Assembly (NCBI GenBank): GCA_964440265.1
Contig: CAYTRU010000001.1
Location: 1 to 34,313 of the forward strand
From: CAYMUN01 sp964440265
GTDB taxonomy: Bacteria > Patescibacteriota > Saccharimonadia > Saccharimonadales > UBA4665
Reading direction: 5' to 3'
Length of the DNA: 34,313 bases
Under the pieces are notes generated by a model that was not told the origin of the DNA, did no database searches, and worked only from the letters and a program-made list of their open reading frames with translations. Position numbers and translations under genes: made by a program. The first letter of the stretch is position 1; each line of letters begins with the position of its first letter. Positions 1 through 6,308 of this stretch are shown here, piece after piece.

Positions 1-227
1 TTATACTCCTTGACATCATGATGCCACGAAAAGACGGGCTAACTATGCTTAAGGAACTCCGAGCAACTGAAGAGGGTAGAACCGTACCCGTTATCGTACT
101 TACCAATCAGAAGAGTACCGAAGAGATTAATAGGGCACTTGTAGAAGACGTGCACGACTACTTTATTAAAGCCGACTGGGACATGACGGCCCTGATGGAC
201 TCGATACGCCAAAAGCTCGAAAGTTAA
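1..227 (+). CDS. Response regulator receiver domain, 3' fragment
   Basis: The open frame enters from the left edge of the window. It reads ILLDIMMPRKDG, the beta3 phospho-acceptor aspartate region of CheY-like receivers, followed by PVIVLTN (beta4 with the switch Thr) and DYFIKAD (beta5 with the conserved Lys). It stops after the final receiver helix, so no DNA-binding output domain follows. Like the regulator at 14576, this is probably a stand-alone receiver that acts by protein-protein contact. The N-terminus, with the acidic pair, is outside the window. It ends 2 bp from the convergent LVNTG-protein gene. Confidence 0.85.
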   Translation, partial: ILLDIMMPRKDGLTMLKELRATEEGRTVPVIVLTNQKSTEEINRALVEDVHDYFIKADWDMTALMDSIRQKLES

Positions 228-229
228 TA

Positions 230-1528
230 TTATCCTAATGGTCCGTGACCTGTAGGTGTAGTAGCTGGCTTGCGATTGATGATTGTCACCACAGCGGTAC
301 TGCCGATGATGAACAGGCCAACGAACACATTGAGCAGCCCAGAGCTACCAGTGTTAACCAGTTGCTTAACGCTGGACTGGGTAGTCGTCGCCAAAACGGA
401 AGGCACACTCAGTAGCGCAAGGATGTTGGAAGGTGTGCTAGGAGTAGTCGTGTCAGTGGGATTGCCACCGCCTTGGCCTGGGGTGATGCAATCACCATTG
501 ATGTCTAAGACCATGCCGCTTGGTACGGTTGCCTGAACGCCAGCGATGTTGGGGCAGGCATCGGTGCCTGGAAGGGTACCGCAATTACTTGGCATCAGAA
601 AATCGTGACTCCAACTGGTGGTACCCACAATAACATAGCCGGGGTCAGCTTCAGCGGTGACAGTAATGGATGTAGCAGCCGATACTGGGTAGGTGCCAGG
701 GATGGTTACCACGCCATTAACCTTGTATGTAACGTGGCTGGCTGGCTCAATCGTGTAGGAACCGTCGGCATTACAGGTCATATCAGCAAACGTCGGGTTG
801 CCAACCACGATGGGGATATTGGGACAGGGGTTGTTGGTGAAGTCGTTCTGCCAAGTATTGTTGCCAGCCAGGACATAGCCAGCATCAGCAATCGCCATGA
901 CAGTAACCGTGCCGCTGCCGGGGTATACCCCAGCGGCCACCGTTGCACCGCCGATCTGATATAAGACACCAGTGGTGGTTGGGATAGTGTAGGTGTCAGA
1001 GCTAGTGCCACACATGTCCGTAAAGGTTACGTCGGCGGGAGTTATTGTGATACCACCACCGCTACAATCAACCTTAAAGACCTTGCTTTTGGCCTCCTCG
1101 TCATTGAGGTTAATGCTGCCACCAACGTCTTTACCATAGAGAGTGGCTTTGTAGGTGCCATCGGCAATGGTAGTGGTGCCAGCGCCATTATTGAAGTCTT
1201 GGGAGATTGCGTAACCAGCGGCGTCGGTAGGGCCAAAGCTAAATGGACCAGCGGCCGTGCCAGCTGGCGAGCTGCCACCTTGCGGATCAAGTTGTAAGTA
1301 GCCTGATTGGCTAGGATCAAAGCTGAAGCCTTCAAAGTTAAAGGCGCAGACTTTCGGATCATTGCTCTCGGTGCCGCTTGCCGTGCCGATTTCGTGAACC
1401 TTAAGGGTGCCATTATTACCAGCAGCAGCCGCGACATGCAAAGTTAATAAAGGTGCGACCACCATGCTGAAGAGAATCAGCGCTGTGGCAAATCCACTCT
1501 TAATTGATACTGCGTATGTAACTTTCAC
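230..1528 (-). CDS. Secreted repeat protein with LVNTG sorting-like signal
   Basis: A surface protein of 432 residues is read from a GTG at 1528. This start has AAGGAG 6 nt upstream (1535-1540), whereas the longer open frame back to a GTG at 1576 has none. An N-terminal signal peptide has a hydrophobic core ending in AAAAG. Two tandem repeats of about 70 residues (roughly 167-235 and 246-316) share an FTDMC/FADMTC opening, a central VxYxxxG, then TYP/VYP, TVTA-like, ADxGYV and WxxDF. Each holds cysteines that could form disulfides. A Ser/Thr/Pro-rich linker follows, then LVNTG (390-394), a hydrophobic helix and a short tail containing NRK. This is the layout of a sortase substrate with V and N at the P and x positions of LPxTG. 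The divergent sortase at 1680 is the likely partner. The function of the repeats is unknown; adhesion or host contact is inference. Confidence 0.8.
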   Translation of the reverse strand: MKVTYAVSIKSGFATALILFSMVVAPLLTLHVAAAAGNNGTLKVHEIGTASGTESNDPKVCAFNFEGFSFDPSQSGYLQLDPQGGSSPAGTAAGPFSFGPTDAAGYAISQDFNNGAGTTTIADGTYKATLYGKDVGGSINLNDEEAKSKVFKVDCSGGGITITPADVTFTDMCGTSSDTYTIPTTTGVLYQIGGATVAAGVYPGSGTVTVMAIADAGYVLAGNNTWQNDFTNNPCPNIPIVVGNPTFADMTCNADGSYTIEPASHVTYKVNGVVTIPGTYPVSAATSITVTAEADPGYVIVGTTSWSHDFLMPSNCGTLPGTDACPNIAGVQATVPSGMVLDINGDCITPGQGGGNPTDTTTPSTPSNILALLSVPSVLATTTQSSVKQLVNTGSSGLLNVFVGLFIIGSTAVVTIINRKPATTPTGHGPLG

Positions 1529-1679
1529 GGCCAACTCCTTAAGTCTCATAATTAATACTTGTTCTACTCGTGCCACCCGTGTCTGTTTCGTTGGTTGTGA
1601 TTTTACACTATTATTGCCAGCCGTGCAACATTAATATTTAACTTAAGCAATTTGAGCAAGATTCTGTCATACTAGAACC

Positions 1680-2267
1680 ATGTCACCCACACTGCACCGT
1701 AAACTGAATACTGTCCTAACTGTAGTAACAATCGTATTAGGTCTATATATAGGGCTAGCGCCATTCATCCCGGAGGTTGGTTGGTGGTTTCGGCATCTGC
1801 ACGCTTCCCAAGCAGTCCAGCAGCCCACCACGTCCATAGCCATAGCTGCCAAACACACACCGATACCGACCGAGAACCTGTTGATTATACCTAGACTAGC
1901 AATGCGTGAAACCATACACGAAGGCCCCACGATAGCCGAGCTCAATAAAGGTGTCTGGCTGATACCCTCAAGCAACCTGCCGAATCAGCAAAGCAATACG
2001 GTGATTATCGGCCACCGCTTTACGTACGCTGGGCCAGCGGTGTTTTATTTTCTGGACAAGATACAGCTACAAGACACCATAACAGTTGATTGGAACCACA
2101 AGGAATACACCTATAAAGTCACTTCTATCAAAGTTGTACCACCGACCGATGTAAGTGTCGAACAGCCGACAATGAAGCCACAGTTAACTCTCTACACCTG
2201 TACACCACTTTGGACAGCCAAAAACCGATTGGTTATCACCGCCCCCCTGCAAGGAGTACGCTCATGA
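1680..2267 (+). CDS. Sortase (class D/E-like transpeptidase)
   Basis: Sortases cut LPxTG-like signals and join surface proteins to cell-wall or lipid acceptors on the outer face of the membrane. The 195-aa protein has one N-terminal membrane anchor (about 10-30), a Thr/Pro-rich linker and a sortase barrel. The catalytic triad is visible: His112 in VIIGHR, Cys174 in LTLYTCTP and Arg183 in KNRLVI. The TLYTC context fits class D/E enzymes. A CATACT box ends 6 bp before the ATG, so the transcript may be leaderless. The gene is divergent from a protein ending in LVNTG and overlaps the next small gene by 4 nt (ATGA). Confidence 0.92.
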   Translation: MSPTLHRKLNTVLTVVTIVLGLYIGLAPFIPEVGWWFRHLHASQAVQQPTTSIAIAAKHTPIPTENLLIIPRLAMRETIHEGPTIAELNKGVWLIPSSNLPNQQSNTVIIGHRFTYAGPAVFYFLDKIQLQDTITVDWNHKEYTYKVTSIKVVPPTDVSVEQPTMKPQLTLYTCTPLWTAKNRLVITAPLQGVRS

Positions 2268-2380
2268 AAGAATGGTTACGTACACTACTACTGGTGGCCC
2301 TCATACTACTCGCTTTTGCTTACATTATTTGGACACACCACGTAGCTAATACGAGCTTGCTGCAGGGCATACCTCATTAA
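2264..2380 (+). CDS. 38-aa single-TM peptide coupled to sortase
   Basis: This small ORF starts at an ATG overlapping the sortase stop (ATGA), with AAGGAG 7 nt upstream inside the sortase gene. That is a strong sign of translational coupling. The peptide has a short charged start (MKEWLR), about 17 hydrophobic residues and an outward tail of some 15 residues. It may be a sortase accessory or a membrane anchor. No family is recognised. The start signals make it more convincing than its length alone would. Confidence 0.65.
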   Translation: MKEWLRTLLLVALILLAFAYIIWTHHVANTSLLQGIPH

Positions 2381-2396
2381 TTGCGAAGCTCGTCTA
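2381..2396 (+). repeat. TTGCGRAGCTCGTCTA element, copy 1
   Basis: TTGCGAAGCTCGTCTA lies immediately after the stop codon of the 38-aa peptide gene. A second copy with one difference occurs at 6232-6247, also just after a gene. Here it can pair, with one bulged G, with ACGAGCTTGC at 2351-2360 to form a hairpin at the operon end. Confidence 0.45.
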
Positions 2397-2398
2397 AA

Positions 2399-2418
2399 AT
2401 AGCCGGAGCCGGGGCTAT
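2399..2418 (+). terminator. Possible 3' hairpin after the sortase operon
   Basis: ATAGCC and GGCTAT form a 6-bp stem around a GC-rich 8-nt loop shortly after the 38-aa peptide gene. There is no U-tract after it, so it may be a 3'-end stabiliser or a non-canonical terminator. Confidence 0.35.
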
Positions 2419-2516
2419 CAGCAGTGCAAGCTAGTCAGTAATTAATCCGACAAACACGTTTGTTATTTCTTGCTACTATATGGGTAGTTAGAAACAGTAA
2501 GTGGAGGAGGGATAGT

Positions 2517-3419
2517 ATGGGGCAAAAAATTACACCAAATTTGTGGTTTGATGGCAACGCTAAAGAGGCTGTGGACTTCTACGTGTCGGTATTTCCGGAT
2601 AGCAAAGTAGTCTTTACGACCCATTATCCAAACAGCGCCGAAGAAGGCTTAGCTGATTTTCAACTAGACTTGGCGGGCAAGGAGCTGACGGTAGATTTTG
2701 AGCTGGGGGAGCTACGGTTTACTGCCATTAATGCCGGACCAGAGTTTACATTCAACCAATCTATTTCGTTTATGGTGAATTTTGACCCATCAAGTGATGA
2801 GCAGGCTCGTGAGCATATTGATGAGCTGTGGGGCAAACTTATCGATGGCGGGCAAGCCCTCATGCCGCTTGACACCTACCCCTTTAGTAAGCGCTACGGC
2901 TGGGTGAAAGATCGCTACGGGCTAACCTGGCAATTAATCCTGACCAACCCAGCGGGCGAACCACGCCCCTTCATCGTTCCATCATTGATGTTTGGCGAAG
3001 CAAATACTAACCATGCTGAAGAGGCGATGAACTTTTACATATCAGTATTTAAAGACGCTAAGCAAGGTACACTGGCTCGTTACAGCGAAGACACTGGCCC
3101 AGCTAAGGCAGGGTCGCTGATGTTTGCCGATTTTATGCTAGCCAATCAATGGTTTGCGGCAATGGATTCGGGCGTCGAGCAAGACTTCACCTTCAACGAA
3201 GCCGTTTCGTTATCGGTAACCTGCAAAGACCAAGCCGAGATTGACTACTTTTGGGAAAAACTTTCAAGCGTTCCAGCGTCCGAACAGTGTGGCTGGTGCA
3301 AGGATAAATACGGCCTAAGCTGGCAAATCGTACCCGAAAATATGGGAGAGCTGATGAAAAAGCCCAATGCCTTTGCCAAAATGATGCAAATGAAAAAACT
3401 TGTCATTGAGGAATTTTAA
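2517..3419 (+). CDS. Tandem VOC (PhnB/glyoxalase-like) protein
   Basis: This 300-residue protein holds two copies of the PhnB-type VOC fold (PF06983 family). Both copies keep the family landmarks: NLWFDGNAKEAVDFYVSVF near the start of the first and HAEEAMNFYISVFKDAK near the start of the second. Each ends with a YGW/CGWCKDKYGLSWQ-type block. The ATG at 2517 is chosen because GGAGG lies 6 nt upstream; the frame is open further back but has no such site. Family members are often annotated as 3-demethylubiquinone methyltransferase-like or as glyoxalase/bleomycin-resistance proteins, and their real substrates are mostly unknown. A cytosolic role in metabolite or antibiotic binding is possible. 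Confidence 0.88.
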   Translation: MGQKITPNLWFDGNAKEAVDFYVSVFPDSKVVFTTHYPNSAEEGLADFQLDLAGKELTVDFELGELRFTAINAGPEFTFNQSISFMVNFDPSSDEQAREHIDELWGKLIDGGQALMPLDTYPFSKRYGWVKDRYGLTWQLILTNPAGEPRPFIVPSLMFGEANTNHAEEAMNFYISVFKDAKQGTLARYSEDTGPAKAGSLMFADFMLANQWFAAMDSGVEQDFTFNEAVSLSVTCKDQAEIDYFWEKLSSVPASEQCGWCKDKYGLSWQIVPENMGELMKKPNAFAKMMQMKKLVIEEF

Positions 3420-3476
3420 AGACTCTTCGACGTCAAATATCTTGAAAAAATAGTAACAGCAGACAGGTAAATAGAA

Positions 3477-3510
3477 GTCAGGCCCAGCGCTGACCCAAGC
3501 TTGCTTTTTG
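3477..3510 (+). terminator. Weak terminator candidate
   Basis: GTCAG (3477-3481) pairs with CTGAC (3490-3494), and a T-rich stretch, CTTTTT, follows some 10 nt later. The stem is short and the gap to the T-run is longer than ideal, so this is tentative. Confidence 0.25.
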
Positions 3511-3521
3511 TAATTCATTAT

Positions 3522-3527
3522 TATAAT
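3522..3527 (+). promoter_or_regulatory. -10 box of the RBBP9-like gene (leaderless)
   Basis: A perfect TATAAT ends 8 bp before the ATG at 3536. TTGCTT at 3501-3506 is a possible -35 box with a short 15-bp spacer. Transcription would begin at or next to the start codon. Confidence 0.6.
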
Positions 3528-3535
3528 ATAAAATT

Positions 3536-4114
3536 ATGCCTCGTATAATCATGGTTCACGGTAATGGCGCTGGTAGCGCACATGAAGCGGCCGGCGGTAA
3601 CGGCCATAGTTACTGGTTTCCTAGTACAAAAAAGGTCATGGAAGCAGCTGGGGTTGAGTGCATAACTCCTGACTTTCCAGATCCAGCTCAAGCCCGAGCA
3701 AAGATTTGGTTGCCATTTATCAGGGACGTACTTAAAGTCAGTGAGACCGATATTGTAGTCGGGCATTCTTCAGGAGCATTAGCAGCCATGCGGCTTGCCG
3801 AAACGCAACGTTTAAGAGGACTGGTAGTTGTTAGTGGCTATCACACCGACTTAGGCTATGAAAGCGAACGAGCAACAGGTTATTTTGACAAGCCGTGGCA
3901 GTGGAGCGATATTAAAGCAAATGTTAGTGTCAGGGGACAGTTTGCCTCTTCCGATGACCCCTGGATCCCAGTTGCAGAGCCTCGTTATATTCACAAACAG
4001 CTTGATACCGATTATCAGGAATTTTCTACTGATGGCCATTTTATAGGTAGTCTAGAAGAGCCTAGAACAGAATTTCCTGCATTAGTAGACTATCTTTTAC
4101 AAGAGTTTAACTAA
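3536..4114 (+). CDS. RBBP9/YdeN-type alpha/beta serine hydrolase
   Basis: This 192-residue protein has the compact lid-less alpha/beta hydrolase fold of the RBBP9/YdeN family (DUF1234-like). It opens with MVHGNGA, the oxyanion-hole loop. The nucleophile is Ser78 in GHSSGA, the acid is probably Asp141 in SSDDPWIP, and the base is His168 in DGHF. All three are in the expected order and spacing. The family has serine hydrolase activity on small ester substrates, but physiological substrates are poorly known. There is no signal peptide, so it is cytosolic. It stands alone with its own -10 box. Confidence 0.87.
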   Translation: MPRIIMVHGNGAGSAHEAAGGNGHSYWFPSTKKVMEAAGVECITPDFPDPAQARAKIWLPFIRDVLKVSETDIVVGHSSGALAAMRLAETQRLRGLVVVSGYHTDLGYESERATGYFDKPWQWSDIKANVSVRGQFASSDDPWIPVAEPRYIHKQLDTDYQEFSTDGHFIGSLEEPRTEFPALVDYLLQEFN

Positions 4115-4141
4115 AGTTATACAGCTGCGAAACTTATCTAG

Positions 4142-4207
4142 CATGGTGTAGTGCATGAAGTACCGGCGGATTTACGTAAAGCCTTGCTATCTGACTGCAG
4201 TATTTAG
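4142..4207 (+). pseudogene. Possible remnant of a YdeI/OmpD-associated protein
   Basis: The short open stretch reads HEVPADLRKALLSD before a stop. It resembles the VPxDLxxAL motif that opens the C-terminal part of YdeI/OmpD-associated proteins (PF13376). There is an in-frame stop just upstream and no start codon with a signal, so if real it is a decayed fragment. A chance match is possible. Confidence 0.25.
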
Positions 4208-4261
4208 TTCGTAGAGTGTCAGTTACAGAGAAGCAAATTTTACAGATGCACCCTTATCTGG

Positions 4262-4267
4262 TATTTT
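4262..4267 (+). promoter_or_regulatory. -10-like box of the 57-aa ORF
   Basis: TATTTT ends 6 bp before the ATG at 4274, matching the spacing seen at about 20 starts in this window. Confidence 0.4.
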
Positions 4268-4273
4268 AATTTT

Positions 4274-4447
4274 ATGAGCTCAACGACTCCCTATTTGATT
4301 GAGGATCATGTAACTGAAGACGCCTTCAGACACGAAGCTGAAAATTTACTGCTACTTCCTCCAGCAGACATCAATGTACTACGAGAAGCTGGAAGCTTTT
4401 TAAAGCACGAGGAGTACCTCAGATGCCTTCCCTTGTTATCGCATTAG
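4274..4447 (+). CDS. Small hypothetical protein (57 aa)
   Basis: The ORF encodes an acidic, soluble peptide containing the segment ENLLLLPPADINVL. I do not recognise a family. Its ATG has no Shine-Dalgarno sequence but has TATTTT at 4262-4267, which fits the leaderless rule of this window. It could be an intact small gene or the N-terminal part of a truncated one, because the surrounding 1 kb is AT-rich and contains gene fragments. Confidence 0.4.
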   Translation: MSSTTPYLIEDHVTEDAFRHEAENLLLLPPADINVLREAGSFLKHEEYLRCLPLLSH

Positions 4448-4558
4448 GTGAATATATAATGATTAAAAGTCAGGAGAGGATTCAGTAAGTTTTCAGAATT
4501 GGTTCAAGAATTTTGTTTCAGTCCTACAGAACAAGCTGGGCCTCAAATTATCATTTGC

Positions 4559-4564
4559 TATTAT
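4559..4564 (+). promoter_or_regulatory. -10 box of the HAD phosphatase (leaderless GTG)
   Basis: TATTAT ends 6 bp before the GTG at 4571. It lies inside the longer open frame and therefore argues for the internal GTG start. Confidence 0.55.
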
Positions 4565-4570
4565 GAGCTT

Positions 4571-5170
4571 GTGATAAAAACTATCATTTTTGACCTTGGC
4601 GGAGTACTTTTTAGCAATGGTTTATTGGAATTTATTGAATTTCTGCAAACAAATTATGCTATTCCAAAAGACAAATCCTTACAGGTATTAGAAGGGGAAC
4701 TTGGGACAGCTTATCGAACTGGCCGAGTAAGCCGCGATGAATTTTGGTATAAGGCTGTCAGGCAGTTGGGAATTGATGATGCTATAGATACTCTGGAAGA
4801 AAAATGGATTACGGCTTACAGAATTGATGAGGACGTAAAGAAAATCATCCTTAGTTTAAGAAAAAATTATAAGGTCTTTTATTTATCTGATAACGTGAAA
4901 GAACGAGTGATTTACCTGGAGAGAAAATATAACTTTTTAGAGCTTTTTGATGGCGGCATTTTTTCTCATGACGTCGGTGTCAGAAAGCCGCAAGAAAAGA
5001 TTTATAAATTAGCGATAGAACTTAGCGGATGCAAGCCTGAAGAGATTGCTTTCATAGACGACAAATTATCGGCCCTTAAGCCAGCAGAACACTTACAGCT
5101 AAAAACTGTTCACTTTATAGATGCCGACACCTTAATCAAACAACTCAAAGCTGCAGGACTAGTCATTTAA
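4571..5170 (+). CDS. HAD-IA hydrolase (YihX/epoxide-hydrolase-N type)
   Basis: This is a 199-residue HAD-superfamily phosphatase. Motif I is IIFDLGGVLF, where Asp8 is the nucleophile and the usual second Asp is Gly, as in the FDLGNV variant of YihX-like enzymes. Motif II is the Ser in LSDN, motif III the Lys in VRKPQEKIY, and motif IV FIDDK. An alpha-helical cap lies between motifs I and II. The frame is open back to 4499, but the GTG at 4571 puts the nucleophile at its usual position about 8 residues in and has TATTAT 6 bp upstream. The substrate is not predictable; small sugar phosphates are typical. Confidence 0.87.
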   Translation: MIKTIIFDLGGVLFSNGLLEFIEFLQTNYAIPKDKSLQVLEGELGTAYRTGRVSRDEFWYKAVRQLGIDDAIDTLEEKWITAYRIDEDVKKIILSLRKNYKVFYLSDNVKERVIYLERKYNFLELFDGGIFSHDVGVRKPQEKIYKLAIELSGCKPEEIAFIDDKLSALKPAEHLQLKTVHFIDADTLIKQLKAAGLVI

Positions 5171-5349
5171 TTGAGTCATTAAAATTTGCAGACCGTTGCA
5201 CTTCGGTATGGAATCCCGAGAGCCGTACTTGTATGATTTATATTTATATGTTATAGTGAATATCATGTATAGTTGTAGGTTATTAACATGACTTTCGCAG
5301 AAAGCGGTCGCCCCGCTCCGCAAGTTGCAGGCACACTGAGATAGAGCCT

Positions 5350-5700
5350 TTGTCGGTTAGTGATGGCATACTTGCTACATATCACTGGGAGGCAGAGGGT
5401 GATGCGCATATTTTTCTTTACCTAACACTCGCAAAAACTCCTGGAGAGCGCTTTGCAATTGCTCAAACAAATGTTGATAGCGAGGATGTGAAGGGCCAAG
5501 GAGATGCCATTTGGGCATTTATTGGCACAACATTACAAGAGTTTAGCGACACAGGTTTCTTAGGTCATGGCCCTTGCCCAATTGTTCATGAAGTTACACC
5601 TAATGAATACTCTCGAAGATTACCGGACAGTGACCCTAGATATGTACCGACACCAGATGGAACGAAGTATCATGCTATTTTTCTACCAACCACTCTATAA
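5350..5700 (+). CDS. Hypothetical protein, uncertain or damaged 5' end
   Basis: The 116-residue frame (WEAEGDAHIFLYLTLAK near the start, HGPCPIVHEVTPNEY near the middle) looks like real protein, but I do not recognise a family. The only usable start is a TTG at 5350 with no clear ribosome site or -10 box. Upstream, TATAGT at 5252-5257 is correctly spaced before an ATG at 5265. That opens a 9-codon ORF overlapping (ATGA) an 18-codon ORF at 5288 that ends at 5344. The true N-terminus may have been lost through a frameshift. Confidence 0.5.
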   Translation: MSVSDGILATYHWEAEGDAHIFLYLTLAKTPGERFAIAQTNVDSEDVKGQGDAIWAFIGTTLQEFSDTGFLGHGPCPIVHEVTPNEYSRRLPDSDPRYVPTPDGTKYHAIFLPTTL

Positions 5701-5746
5701 TGTAGTTAAAGATTGTTTCAAATAAAGCATCGCAAAGTCATTAGGT

Positions 5747-5752
5747 TATAAT
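5747..5752 (+). promoter_or_regulatory. -10 box that decides the start at 5760
   Basis: TATAAT ends 7 bp before the ATG at 5760 and overlaps the earlier in-frame ATG at 5751. That earlier codon therefore cannot lie on the transcript. Confidence 0.6.
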
Positions 5753-5759
5753 GAACCAC

Positions 5760-6023
5760 ATGTCACGCAATAAAAAACTGGTTAGTGGAATTTTGATATC
5801 GACTTTGATGATCGGGGTACTACTTCTTTTTTCAATCCCCACCTACCAAACTTCGGTTACTACTGGCTGTACATTACATGGCGGCACTGTTCGCAGAAGC
5901 TTGATTAGAGGGGACAGCAAGGAGAAAATTCAGCAAGAGATTGATGCAGCCAAGAGGTTGGATTCAGTAGTCGACTGTGCTGGACCAAGCCGAACAACAA
6001 CTTTCAAGCTCTATGCTCTGTAG
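5760..6023 (+). CDS. Small membrane/secreted protein with two Cys (87 aa)
   Basis: A Lys/Arg-rich start (MSRNKK) precedes one hydrophobic segment of about 20 residues. A charged domain follows, with two cysteines about 40 residues apart (TTGCTLHGG and VVDCAGPSR) that could form a disulfide outside the membrane. No family is recognised. It is followed after 3 nt by a second small protein of the same design, so the two probably form an operon and may be distant paralogues. The earlier ATG at 5751 is rejected because it lies inside the -10 box. Confidence 0.6.
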   Translation: MSRNKKLVSGILISTLMIGVLLLFSIPTYQTSVTTGCTLHGGTVRRSLIRGDSKEKIQQEIDAAKRLDSVVDCAGPSRTTTFKLYAL

Positions 6024-6026
6024 CTC

Positions 6027-6218
6027 ATGAAAAATAAACGAATGATCGGTGTAGCCTTAGTGGTCTGTATGGTAGGAGTACTAGCATTTTACCTATACGC
6101 GATGCACACACCAGAAAGTGACTACTACAAATGTGCAAACGACCCGAAAGCTCTAATGGAAGCAACGAATCCGGCCAGATGCACAAATAGTTCTGGCACT
6201 TTTGTAGAGCCAAGATAA
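6027..6218 (+). CDS. Small membrane/secreted protein with two outer Cys (63 aa)
   Basis: It starts with MKNKR, followed by a hydrophobic segment of about 18 residues and a short outer domain with cysteines in YYKCANDP and ARCTNSSG. The layout repeats that of the preceding gene, 3 nt upstream. Coupled translation is likely. The Cys spacing of about 20 residues differs from its neighbour, so homology is only suggested. Function is unknown; small secreted disulfide proteins can be signalling, toxin or surface components. Confidence 0.6.
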   Translation: MKNKRMIGVALVVCMVGVLAFYLYAMHTPESDYYKCANDPKALMEATNPARCTNSSGTFVEPR

Positions 6219-6231
6219 ATGAGATTCTAAG

Positions 6232-6247
6232 TTGCGGAGCTCGTCTA
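6232..6247 (+). repeat. TTGCGRAGCTCGTCTA element, copy 2
   Basis: TTGCGGAGCTCGTCTA lies 13 bp after the stop of the 63-aa protein gene. It matches the copy at 2381-2396 in 15 of 16 positions. A looser match at 4125-4140 (12 of 16) also lies just after a gene. Confidence 0.45.
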
Positions 6248-6296
6248 GTAGATATTAGCACGTAAAAATCTTAGGCTCTTATGCCCAGGTAAGCGC

Positions 6297-6302
6297 TACA
6301 AT
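6297..6302 (+). promoter_or_regulatory. -10 box before a leaderless GTG
   Basis: TACAAT ends 6 bp before the GTG at 6309. No Shine-Dalgarno sequence is possible at this distance. Confidence 0.55.
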
Positions 6303-6308
6303 GACAAG

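Noticed and set aside
605..964. 119-aa plus-strand ORF
   Set aside because: It is the antisense of the repeat domain of the LVNTG surface protein, with no start signals.
1529..1576. Longer start (GTG at 1576) for the LVNTG protein
   Set aside because: It would place 16 extra residues before the signal peptide; the GTG at 1528 has AAGGAG at ideal spacing.
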